Origin: Bacilli bacterium
GTDB lineage: Bacteria; Bacillota_I; Bacilli_A; RF39; UBA660
Assembly (NCBI GenBank): GCA_017433415.1
Contig: JAFRHI010000012.1
Coordinates: forward strand, 1 to 44,606
Direction: 5' to 3'
Length of the DNA: 44,606 bases
The translations under genes were made by a program, and so were the position numbers. Shown here in pieces: positions 11,257 to 18,243 of this stretch (position 1 is the stretch's first letter; each line of letters begins with the position of its first letter). The notes beneath the pieces were generated by a model. It made no database searches. It was not told where the DNA came from and saw only the letters and a list, made by a program, of their open reading frames with translations.

Positions 11257-11271
11257 TATACTAACTATAAT
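11257..11271 (+). promoter_or_regulatory. Promoter candidate for the 29-residue peptide
   Basis: Two overlapping -10-like hexamers, TATACT at 11257-11262 and TATAAT at 11266-11271, lie before AAGGA at 11272-11276. No clear -35 is present. Confidence 0.35.
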
Positions 11272-11286
11272 AAGGATGGCAATAAT

Positions 11287-11376
11287 ATGAAGAAAAAAGA
11301 TTTATTAATCTCATTTCTAATAATAATTATCATTTTATTAATAGTATCAGTAATGATTCTATGTATAAAAAAATAG
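11287..11376 (+). CDS. 29-residue single-pass membrane peptide
   Basis: A short reading frame with AAGGA 10 bases upstream and a -10-like element before that. The product starts MKKKDLLISF, continues with about 18 Ile/Leu/Val/Ser/Met residues and ends CIKK, so it is one membrane helix flanked by Lys. It sits alone between two terminator-like structures. The size and layout recall small hydrophobic peptides such as type I toxins (Fst, TxpA) or regulatory membrane peptides, but no sequence family was recognised and no antisense antitoxin promoter was found. A chance reading frame in AT-rich DNA cannot be excluded. Confidence 0.5.
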   Translation: MKKKDLLISFLIIIIILLIVSVMILCIKK

Positions 11377-11404
11377 TACTCAATCTAATACTAGATTAAG
11401 TACT
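11375..11404 (+). repeat. Long hairpin with AGTACT arms
   Basis: Two arms, 11375-11387 and 11392-11404, each have AGTACT at the outer end and an AATCTA/TAGATT inner stem, with one mismatch and a 4-base loop. A third AGTACT lies at 11426-11431 and a second CTAGATTAA at about 11408. The hairpin overlaps the stop codon of the 29-residue peptide. Confidence 0.6.
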
Positions 11405-11435
11405 AAACTAGATTAATTCTGGGCAAGTACTCAAC

Positions 11436-11463
11436 AGGGTATAGTTAAGTATTTCCCTTTTTT
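11436..11463 (+). terminator. Weak terminator-like hairpin upstream of gatC
   Basis: AGGG at 11436-11439 can pair with CCCT at 11455-11458, with an inner ATA/TAT pairing, followed by TTTTTT. The stem is short and imperfect. It would end a transcript of about 190 bases starting before the 29-residue peptide. The rest of the 11377-11592 gap holds a TTGACA at 11481-11486 with no matching -10, and the gatC promoter. Confidence 0.4.
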
Positions 11464-11554
11464 ATTTTATTCAAGTTTCCTTGACAAATACATAATATCA
11501 TAAAAATTAATTTTTTTCAAGATATGAGATAGTAGCTGTAAAAATTATCAATAT

Positions 11555-11564
11555 ATGTTATAAT
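11555..11564 (+). promoter_or_regulatory. Extended -10 promoter for gatCAB
   Basis: ATGTTATAAT, a TGn-extended -10, lies 29 bases before the gatC start and 14 bases before its AAAGGAG ribosome site. Confidence 0.6.
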
Positions 11565-11592
11565 AAAGTGAGTTATGAAAGGAGTTTTTTTA

Positions 11593-11901
11593 ATGGAAGA
11601 TAAACTATCAAAAGAAGAAGTATTGCATGTAGCAGAACTTGCTCGTATATCTCTTACAGAAGAGGAGATTAAGAAATACCAAGTTGAGTTAAAAAAACTT
11701 TTAAATGAAGTTGAAAAGATAAATGATGTAGAAGGCTATGATGATGATATTTTAATAGCTAATTGGGATTCTAATGCTGAATTAAGAAAAGATGTTGCTG
11801 GTGATATGTTAAATCCTAAAGAAGTATTAGAAAATGCTCCTCGTCATGCTGGTAATTATATTGAAGTTCCTGTAGTAATCAGTGATGGAGAGGGGGCTTA
11901 A
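11593..11901 (+). CDS. gatC: Asp-tRNA(Asn)/Glu-tRNA(Gln) amidotransferase subunit C
   Basis: Small subunit of the GatCAB amidotransferase, which converts Glu-tRNA(Gln) and, where needed, Asp-tRNA(Asn) to the amidated forms; GatC stabilises the A-B complex. The ATG at 11593 is preferred: AAAGGAG at 11578-11584 is correctly placed for it, while an ATG at 11575 lies before that site. The 102 residues begin MEDKLSKEEVLHVAELARISLTEEE, written here only as the family opening pattern: a Lys/Glu start, then VAELARISLTEEE. The end has the usual LRKDV (here ELRKDVAGD), then an ENAP motif. First gene of gatCAB; gatA starts one base after its stop. Confidence 0.95.
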   Translation: MEDKLSKEEVLHVAELARISLTEEEIKKYQVELKKLLNEVEKINDVEGYDDDILIANWDSNAELRKDVAGDMLNPKEVLENAPRHAGNYIEVPVVISDGEGA

Positions 11902-11902
11902 T

Positions 11903-13360
11903 ATGAGATATTTAAATAAAAGTATTACTGAAATACACGAATTACTAAAGAGTAAAGCTATTAAGCCAATAGATTTAGTAGAAGAGGCTTTTGAAAATAT
12001 TGAAAATAATAAAGAGTATAATGCTTACATTACTTTAAATAAAGAAGAAGCAATAAAACAAGCTAAAGAATTAGAATCAAAAGAAGTAGACAATTTATTA
12101 TTTGGCCTTCCTATCGCAATAAAAGATAACATCGTAACTAAAGGATTGCTTACTACTTGTGGTTCTCATATGTTAGATAATTTTATACCTATCTATGATG
12201 CTACTGTTGTTGAAAAAATAAAAGCTAATAATATGATAATCGTTGGTAAGACTAATATGGATCAGTTTGGTATGGGGTCATCTTCTAGAACTAGTTATTT
12301 CGGTTCACCTAAAAATCCTTGGGATAAAACTAAAATAGCTGGAGGATCTTCTGGAGGTTCTGCCACAACTATTTCTTGTCGTGATGTTTTATTTGCTCTA
12401 GGTAGTGATACAGGTGGTTCAATTAGACAGCCATCATCTTATACTGGAATAGTAGGAATGAAACCAACATATGGCAGAATATCAAGATATGGCTTAGTTG
12501 CTTTCGCTTCGAGTCTAGATCAAATAGGACCATTAACTAAGAACGTTTATGAAAACGCTGTTATTTTAAATGCTCTTGTAGGAAAAGATGAAAAAGATCT
12601 AACTTCTGCTAGAAAAGAAGAAGAAGATTTCACTAGACTAATTGGAGAAGATATTAAGGGTATGAAAATAGCAGTACCTAATTATTTAATGAGTGATATA
12701 GTTTCTCCTGAAATAATTACTAAAATAAAAGAAACTATCAAAATGTTAGAAGAAAATGGTGCCAAAGTTGATTATGTTGATGTTAAATACCTTGATAAAG
12801 CTATGACTCTATATCAAATAATTGCCATGGGAGAAGCAAGTTCTAATTTGGCTAGATTTGATGGTATTAGATATGGTCATTCTAAAGAAAATCCAAAAGA
12901 TATTCAAGAACTATACTTTGAGACTAGAGCAGAAGGCTTTGGTGAGGAAGTTAAACGCCGAATTATGGTCGGTTCATACTTACTAAGTGGTGAAAATGCT
13001 AAAATTTACTATGATAAGGCCTTATCAATTAGAGATGACATGAAAAAAGAGTTTATTAATGTTTTTAAAAACTATGATTTAATAATTGGACCAACTACAA
13101 CAACTACAGCATATAACCTAGATGATCCAATGGATGATCCATTAAAATCATTCATGGATGATGTTTTAGTAATACCTGCTAATATGGCTGGCTTGCCAGG
13201 CCTAAATTTACCAGTTGGTTTTGATAAAAGTCATATGCCAATAGGCATGCATATTATCGGAAATGCTTTTGAAGAGGCTAAAATTTATAAATTAGCAAGC
13301 TTTATTGAAAAAGAACTTAATCTAGACCTAAACCCATTTGGAGGTGAGAATAATGAGTAA
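11903..13360 (+). CDS. gatA: Asp-tRNA(Asn)/Glu-tRNA(Gln) amidotransferase subunit A
   Basis: Glutamine-hydrolysing subunit of GatCAB, 485 residues, amidase-signature family. The catalytic Ser-cisSer-Lys set is visible: Lys in LPIAIKDNI near residue 74, the Gly/Ser-rich loop GGSSGGSA, and DTGGSIRQPSS, which contains the nucleophilic Ser. It releases ammonia from Gln (or Asn), which is channelled to GatB. The start at 11903 is set by GGAGAGGGGG at 11887-11896, located within the end of gatC. The reading frame extends upstream to 11882 inside gatC, but that start would have no ribosome site. The last bases overlap gatB by 8, implying translational coupling. Confidence 0.97.
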   Translation: MRYLNKSITEIHELLKSKAIKPIDLVEEAFENIENNKEYNAYITLNKEEAIKQAKELESKEVDNLLFGLPIAIKDNIVTKGLLTTCGSHMLDNFIPIYDATVVEKIKANNMIIVGKTNMDQFGMGSSSRTSYFGSPKNPWDKTKIAGGSSGGSATTISCRDVLFALGSDTGGSIRQPSSYTGIVGMKPTYGRISRYGLVAFASSLDQIGPLTKNVYENAVILNALVGKDEKDLTSARKEEEDFTRLIGEDIKGMKIAVPNYLMSDIVSPEIITKIKETIKMLEENGAKVDYVDVKYLDKAMTLYQIIAMGEASSNLARFDGIRYGHSKENPKDIQELYFETRAEGFGEEVKRRIMVGSYLLSGENAKIYYDKALSIRDDMKKEFINVFKNYDLIIGPTTTTTAYNLDDPMDDPLKSFMDDVLVIPANMAGLPGLNLPVGFDKSHMPIGMHIIGNAFEEAKIYKLASFIEKELNLDLNPFGGENNE

Positions 13361-14777
13361 ATATATCCCAACAATTGGTGTTGAAGTTCATGTTGAATTA
13401 AAAACTAATACTAAAATATTTTCAAACTCTATTAATGGTTATGGTCAAATGGCTAATTCTCTAACTAATGTCATTGATTTAGGTTATCCTGGAACATTAC
13501 CAACTTTGAATGAAGAAGTAATCAATCTTGGTATTAAAGCAGCAACTATTCTTAATTGTAAAATAAGAAAAGTAATGCACTTTGACCGTAAAAACTATTT
13601 TTATCCAGATAATCCTAAAAATTATCAAATTACGCAAGCTAGAACACCAATTGGCTATGATGGTTATGTAGAAATAATTAAAGAAAATGGGGAAAAGAAG
13701 CAAATTTATATTGAAGAGATGCATATCGAAGAAGATACATGTAAAAGTGCTCACCGTGGTACTAAGACTCTTCTAGATTTTAATCGTGCTGGTGTACCTT
13801 TAATTGAAATAGTTACAAAGCCTTGTCTAACAGATGGGGAAGAAGTTAAGTTATATTTAGAAAAATTAAGAGAACTATTATCATATGGTAATATTAGTGA
13901 TTGTAAGATTGAAGAAGGTTCTATGCGAGCTGATGTCAATGTTTCAATTAGAAAAAATGAAAAAGACCCTCTAGGCATAAAAGCAGAAATTAAAAATATT
14001 GGTTCAATATCTAATGCTAAACTAGGTGTAGAAAAAGAAATAGAGAGACAAGAAAAACTATATGACGCCGGAAAAACTTTTAAACCTCAAACAAGAAGAT
14101 TTGATGATAAAATAGGGGATACTGTTTTAATGCGTGTTAAAGAAACAGGTAATGATTATCGCTATTTCCCAGAACCAGATATTCCTTTTGTTATATTAAC
14201 AGATGAAATGATAGCTGAAGTTATTAAGACAATTCCAATGTTACCAGATGAAAGAAGAAAAAAATATCAAAGTTTAGGTGTAACTGAAATAAACACTAAT
14301 AAATTAGTTCAAAATAAAACTTTAAGTGATTATTTTAATGATTTATTAGATACTGAAATAGATTTTAAAACAGCTAGTAACTTACTTTTAGGAGATATTT
14401 CTGCTTACTTGAACAAAAGTGAAAAACTAATTACAGATACAAAACTATCTAAAGAAAGGTTTATTGAATTAGTTAATTTAGTAAGTAATAATACTTTAAC
14501 AAGTAAAAATTTAAAAGAAATTTTAGTACCTATCATGGAAAGTGATAATTCAATACCTAATATTATAAAAGAAAATGGTATTGAAAATATTACCGATGAT
14601 ACTGAAATTAGAAATATCATAAAAAGAATAATTTCAGATAATCCTGAAAGTGTTAATGATTATAAAAATGGTCATGATCGTGCCATAAAATTCTTGATGG
14701 GTCAAGTTATGAAAGAAACTAAGGGAAAGGCTAATCCTCGTATAGCTATGGAAATACTAACGGAAGAATTACAGTAA
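13353..14777 (+). CDS. gatB: Asp-tRNA(Asn)/Glu-tRNA(Gln) amidotransferase subunit B
   Basis: tRNA-binding kinase and amidotransferase subunit, 474 residues. It phosphorylates the misacylated Glu or Asp and replaces the phosphate with ammonia delivered by GatA. Family signatures: GVEVHVELKTNTKIFS near the start, FDRKNYFYPDNPKNYQITQ, and DFNRAGVPLIEIVTKP. The C-terminus is the YqeY-like helical tail domain that contacts the tRNA elbow. GGAGGTGA at 13340-13347 fixes the ATG at 13353. Presence of the operon implies that the organism makes Gln-tRNA by the indirect route, as most Firmicutes do. No terminator is seen after the stop. Confidence 0.97.
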   Translation: MSKYIPTIGVEVHVELKTNTKIFSNSINGYGQMANSLTNVIDLGYPGTLPTLNEEVINLGIKAATILNCKIRKVMHFDRKNYFYPDNPKNYQITQARTPIGYDGYVEIIKENGEKKQIYIEEMHIEEDTCKSAHRGTKTLLDFNRAGVPLIEIVTKPCLTDGEEVKLYLEKLRELLSYGNISDCKIEEGSMRADVNVSIRKNEKDPLGIKAEIKNIGSISNAKLGVEKEIERQEKLYDAGKTFKPQTRRFDDKIGDTVLMRVKETGNDYRYFPEPDIPFVILTDEMIAEVIKTIPMLPDERRKKYQSLGVTEINTNKLVQNKTLSDYFNDLLDTEIDFKTASNLLLGDISAYLNKSEKLITDTKLSKERFIELVNLVSNNTLTSKNLKEILVPIMESDNSIPNIIKENGIENITDDTEIRNIIKRIISDNPESVNDYKNGHDRAIKFLMGQVMKETKGKANPRIAMEILTEELQ

Positions 14778-14785
14778 TTTGCAAG

Positions 14786-14814
14786 TTGAAAAAGCATCAT
14801 GCATAGTGTATAAT
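14786..14814 (+). promoter_or_regulatory. Sigma-A-type promoter
   Basis: TTGAAA at 14786-14791 and TATAAT at 14809-14814 with a 17-base spacer, just after gatB. Confidence 0.75.
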
Positions 14815-14837
14815 AAAATATAGTAGGATGTGATGAT

Positions 14838-15293
14838 ATGAAGAAAAAAATTAAGAAAAATTTAAGTACAGTAATTGTTATAATAGTAGCAGTTCTTGTA
14901 CTATTAGGAATAATATTTATAAAGAATACTTTTTTTGCTGGAGAATCAAAAGCAATTTATGGTAATCGTCTAGAAGGTCGTAAAAATGTTGAAATCTCTA
15001 AAGAAACAAAAAATAAAGTTAAGAAAAAACTAGAAGGTTCTGCAGATAGTGTTAGCGTAAGAGTAGCAGGTAGAATAATATATATTAATGTCGATGCTAA
15101 AGATGAAGTAACACTAGAAGCAGCTAAGAACTTAGGACCAGCTGTTTTGGAAGAGTTTTCTGATAATGAAAAGGCATATTATGATATTCAAATTTTAATA
15201 GAAAATATGGCTAATAGAAAACAGTTCCCAATAATTGGCTATAAACATCATACAAAGGCAAATTTTAGTTGGACTAAAGATAGGACGGAGTAA
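14838..15293 (+). CDS. Unknown single-pass membrane protein
   Basis: 151 residues: a Lys-rich start, one membrane helix at about 10-30, then a soluble outer or surface domain. The segment SVSVRVAGRIIYINVDAKDE followed by a long helix has the beta-beta-helix look of Asp23/AmaP-type alkaline shock domains, but the match is only a general impression. The next gene starts one base after the stop, so it is probably cotranscribed, and perhaps coupled, with the GGDEF sensor protein. Function unknown. Confidence 0.75.
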   Translation: MKKKIKKNLSTVIVIIVAVLVLLGIIFIKNTFFAGESKAIYGNRLEGRKNVEISKETKNKVKKKLEGSADSVSVRVAGRIIYINVDAKDEVTLEAAKNLGPAVLEEFSDNEKAYYDIQILIENMANRKQFPIIGYKHHTKANFSWTKDRTE

Positions 15294-15294
15294 T

Positions 15295-17334
15295 ATGAAA
15301 AAAAAGTTAATAATTATCATTCCAGTTTTAATTGCAGCAATAGCTTTCTTTTTTGTATATCGTTATTATAATAAGGAAGATAAAACAACAACACTAACTG
15401 TAAGTGAAAAAAGATGGATTGAAGATAATAAAGATCAAGAATATGACTTTGAAGTAGTTAATGATTATCCACTATATGGACTTAATGGTGAAGGTGTAAT
15501 ATTTGATTTTATAAAAGATTTTGAAGAAAAAATAGGCATTGAGTTTAATAAAATTCCATTCTTAAAAGATTCTGAAGCAACTACTGATAGTTATCGTATT
15601 AGAATATTAAAAGATGGTGAAGAATTAACAAAAAATGATTTATTCTTATTTGATGACAATTATGTAGCGGTTGGTAAAACATATCAAAGAATAAATCATA
15701 TAAAAGATATTAAAAATGTGATTTTTGGGTCTTTAAAAAGTGATACAGAAGATGTAAGTTTTTATTTAAAAAGTGGTACTAATCTTTCTTATAAATCATA
15801 TGAAAACATTGCAGATTTATACAAAGCATTAGATAGTGATGAAGTAAATATGATAGTAGTACCTAATATTATGTATTTAGACTATACAATAGAGAAAAAC
15901 AAATACTATATTAATTATTATTTTACTGAAATGAAAAAACAAATTGTTTTAACTCTAAGTGATAATAATAAAGACTTAAATAATATAGTTACTAAGTATT
16001 ATAATAAATGGCGTCAAACAAATTATATTAAAGAATATAATAACGCTTATCTAGATTACTATTTAGAAAAGAACAAAGTAGATTCTAAAACAAAAGCTAA
16101 ATTAATTTCTAAAAATTATACTTATGGTTATGTTGAAAATGCTCCATATGAGATAAAATTAAATGGTAAAGTAGCTGGAATTGCTGGTGAATATATTAAT
16201 CGAGTTTCTCGTTTGGCTGATATAAACTTTAAGTATAAGAAATATGATTCAAAAAAAGATTTACAAAAAGCTATAAAGAACGGCGATATTGATGTATATT
16301 TTGATTATTATAATTTCAATGACGATAAATATCTTGCAACATTATCAACATTTGTAGAAGATTATGTTGTTTTAGGAAAACAAGAAGATAATCATATAGT
16401 TAATTCATTTGAAAGTTTAAAAGATCAAGAAATTGTAATGTTAAAAGATGATTCGCTTTACAATTACTTTTCAACAAACTCTCGAGCAAATATAAAAACA
16501 TATGATAATATTGATGATTTATTAAAACATGCTAATTCTAAAATGATAGTTGTAGATAATGAAATATATTCATATTATCAAAATAATAAGTTTAAAAAAT
16601 TAAAATTATTATATAAAGATACAATGATGAATGATTATAAATTTATGGTTAAAGCTACAAATGAAGCTTTCTATGATATGTTTAACTATATAATAAATAC
16701 TAATTCATATTATAATTATCGTAATTCTGGTATTGAGAACTTAAAAGCTACTATTTTGGAAAATTCAACATTACAAGAAGTATATACAATAGTTTTAGCA
16801 ATTATCTTTATACCATTAATAATCTTAACTTTAATTTATTTAATCTTAAAGAAGAAAAAACAAGTTAAAAAAGTAAAAATAACAGATCGTCATAAATATA
16901 CAGATATGTTAACTTCTCTAAAAAATAGAAATTACTTAAATGTAAAGATGAAAGAATGGGAAGATTGTGAAGTATTCCCTCAGTCAATTGTCATGGTTGA
17001 TCTTAATAATGTTAAATATGTTAATGACAACTATGGACATGAAGAAGGCGATCAATTAATAATAAAAGCAGCTGGTATTTTGGTTAATACACAACTAGAA
17101 AATAGTGAAATAATTAGAACTGATGGAAATGAATTTTTAATTTACTTAGTTGGATATAGTGAAAGACAAATAAGTACATATACTAAAAAACTAGCCAAAG
17201 AAATGCGCAACTTACCACACGAGTTTGGAGCAGCAGTTGGCTATAGTATGATCATGGATGAGATTAAAACCCTGGATGATGCCATAAATGAGGCAACTCT
17301 CGAAATGATTACAAATAAAGAAGAATATAAATAA
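15295..17334 (+). CDS. Membrane sensor: solute-binding-like domains with degenerate GGDEF domain
   Basis: I start at ATG 15295, where GGACGGAG lies just upstream; the frame stays open to 15235 inside the previous gene. Of 679 residues, a membrane helix lies at about 4-22, then two outer domains (about 35-255 and 260-480) that resemble bacterial extracellular solute-binding family 3 folds; the second has GYVENAPYE and NGDIDVYFDYY. A second membrane helix lies at 500-520 and a cytoplasmic GGDEF domain at 530-679. The GGDEF domain keeps MVDLNNVKYVNDNYGHEEGD, but the signature itself is R608-T-D-G-N-E-F, so the first Gly and the Asp are changed. It may still make c-di-GMP, bind nucleotide only, or be inactive. 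Likely role: ligand-sensing signalling protein. A YihY gene follows 12 bases later. Confidence 0.85.
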   Translation: MKKKLIIIIPVLIAAIAFFFVYRYYNKEDKTTTLTVSEKRWIEDNKDQEYDFEVVNDYPLYGLNGEGVIFDFIKDFEEKIGIEFNKIPFLKDSEATTDSYRIRILKDGEELTKNDLFLFDDNYVAVGKTYQRINHIKDIKNVIFGSLKSDTEDVSFYLKSGTNLSYKSYENIADLYKALDSDEVNMIVVPNIMYLDYTIEKNKYYINYYFTEMKKQIVLTLSDNNKDLNNIVTKYYNKWRQTNYIKEYNNAYLDYYLEKNKVDSKTKAKLISKNYTYGYVENAPYEIKLNGKVAGIAGEYINRVSRLADINFKYKKYDSKKDLQKAIKNGDIDVYFDYYNFNDDKYLATLSTFVEDYVVLGKQEDNHIVNSFESLKDQEIVMLKDDSLYNYFSTNSRANIKTYDNIDDLLKHANSKMIVVDNEIYSYYQNNKFKKLKLLYKDTMMNDYKFMVKATNEAFYDMFNYIINTNSYYNYRNSGIENLKATILENSTLQEVYTIVLAIIFIPLIILTLIYLILKKKKQVKKVKITDRHKYTDMLTSLKNRNYLNVKMKEWEDCEVFPQSIVMVDLNNVKYVNDNYGHEEGDQLIIKAAGILVNTQLENSEIIRTDGNEFLIYLVGYSERQISTYTKKLAKEMRNLPHEFGAAVGYSMIMDEIKTLDDAINEATLEMITNKEEYK

Positions 17335-17346
17335 AAAGGTGAGGAA

Positions 17347-18171
17347 ATGGAAAAAGCAAGAACCTTCATGTTAAAAATTTTCAGATTATTTATGCGCCCA
17401 GAAATGCGGATACTACCAGGTCAGCTTGCTTTTTTTATTGTCATAACAATAATACCTTTGCTGGCATTAATCGCTACTATTGCTGCTGCTTTATCAATAT
17501 CTATTGAGACAGTACGTTTAGCGATATCTGAATCTGTACCAGCAGGCATTGCCAATGTAATAAATGCTATTATTAGTGGAGATGGAATTAATTTTAATAT
17601 GGTAGTATTCTATTTTTCAACATTTATATTGGCATCTAATGGTTCATATTCAATGATTAATGTTTCAAATGAAATATATAAAGTTCAGCCAAGAAATGTC
17701 ATTAGTAGAAGATTAAAAGCTATAATAATGACCTTTATCTTAGTAGGGTTAGTTCTGTTTTTAGTACTTGTTCCTGTTTTTGGTAGTACTTTGTTTGATA
17801 TCATAAAAGAAATAACAGGAACAAAGACAATAGTCTTATTTCTTCAAGAATTTCTTCATATTTTGAAATATCCATTAACTTTATTAATACTATATCTAGG
17901 AGTAAAACTAATGTATATAATAGCTCCTGATCAAGAAATACCAAATAGAACAGTTAGAAAAGGATCTATTTTTACTACAGTAGGCTGGGTATTATCAACA
18001 GAAATATTTGCATTCTATATTGAAAAATTTACTAAATATGATGTTTTTTATGGAAGCATCTCAAACATATTAGTATTACTATTATGGGTTTATTTATTAG
18101 CTTATATCTATGTTTTAGGAATGATTATAAATGCAAGTGATTATAATAAAGAGTTAGCAAAAACAAGCTAA
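17347..18171 (+). CDS. YihY/BrkB-family integral membrane protein
   Basis: 274 residues with about six hydrophobic segments. It has the family layout: LPGQLAFFIVITIIPLLALI at the start, a RRLKAIIMT basic loop before the third pair of helices, and a final helix ending VLGMIINASDYN. Members are also annotated as virulence factor BrkB or, wrongly in early work, ribonuclease BN; the transported substrate, if any, is not established. GGTGAGG precedes the ATG. It is the last gene of the unit starting at 14838 and overlaps its terminator. Confidence 0.88.
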   Translation: MEKARTFMLKIFRLFMRPEMRILPGQLAFFIVITIIPLLALIATIAAALSISIETVRLAISESVPAGIANVINAIISGDGINFNMVVFYFSTFILASNGSYSMINVSNEIYKVQPRNVISRRLKAIIMTFILVGLVLFLVLVPVFGSTLFDIIKEITGTKTIVLFLQEFLHILKYPLTLLILYLGVKLMYIIAPDQEIPNRTVRKGSIFTTVGWVLSTEIFAFYIEKFTKYDVFYGSISNILVLLLWVYLLAYIYVLGMIINASDYNKELAKTS

Positions 18172-18180
18172 TTCTTTTTT
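18151..18180 (+). terminator. Rho-independent terminator overlapping the YihY gene end
   Basis: An 8-bp stem including one G-T pair (18151-18158 with 18167-18174), an 8-base loop and a TTTTTT tail. The stem lies partly within the coding sequence. Confidence 0.7.
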
Positions 18181-18194
18181 ATTTAAGAGATTAA

Positions 18195-18223
18195 TTGAAA
18201 AAATATTAGAAAAATGCTATAAT
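18195..18223 (+). promoter_or_regulatory. Sigma-A promoter with extended -10
   Basis: TTGAAA at 18195-18200, a 17-base spacer and TATAAT at 18218-18223 preceded by ATGC, giving both a -35 and a TGn extension. It is one of the best promoters in the window. Confidence 0.8.
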
Positions 18224-18243
18224 CATTAGAGTGAGGTATATAT

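Noticed and set aside
11377-11592. Possible T-box riboswitch before gatCAB
   Set aside because: No T-box consensus and no clear specifier or antiterminator arrangement; the structure is described only as unexplained.
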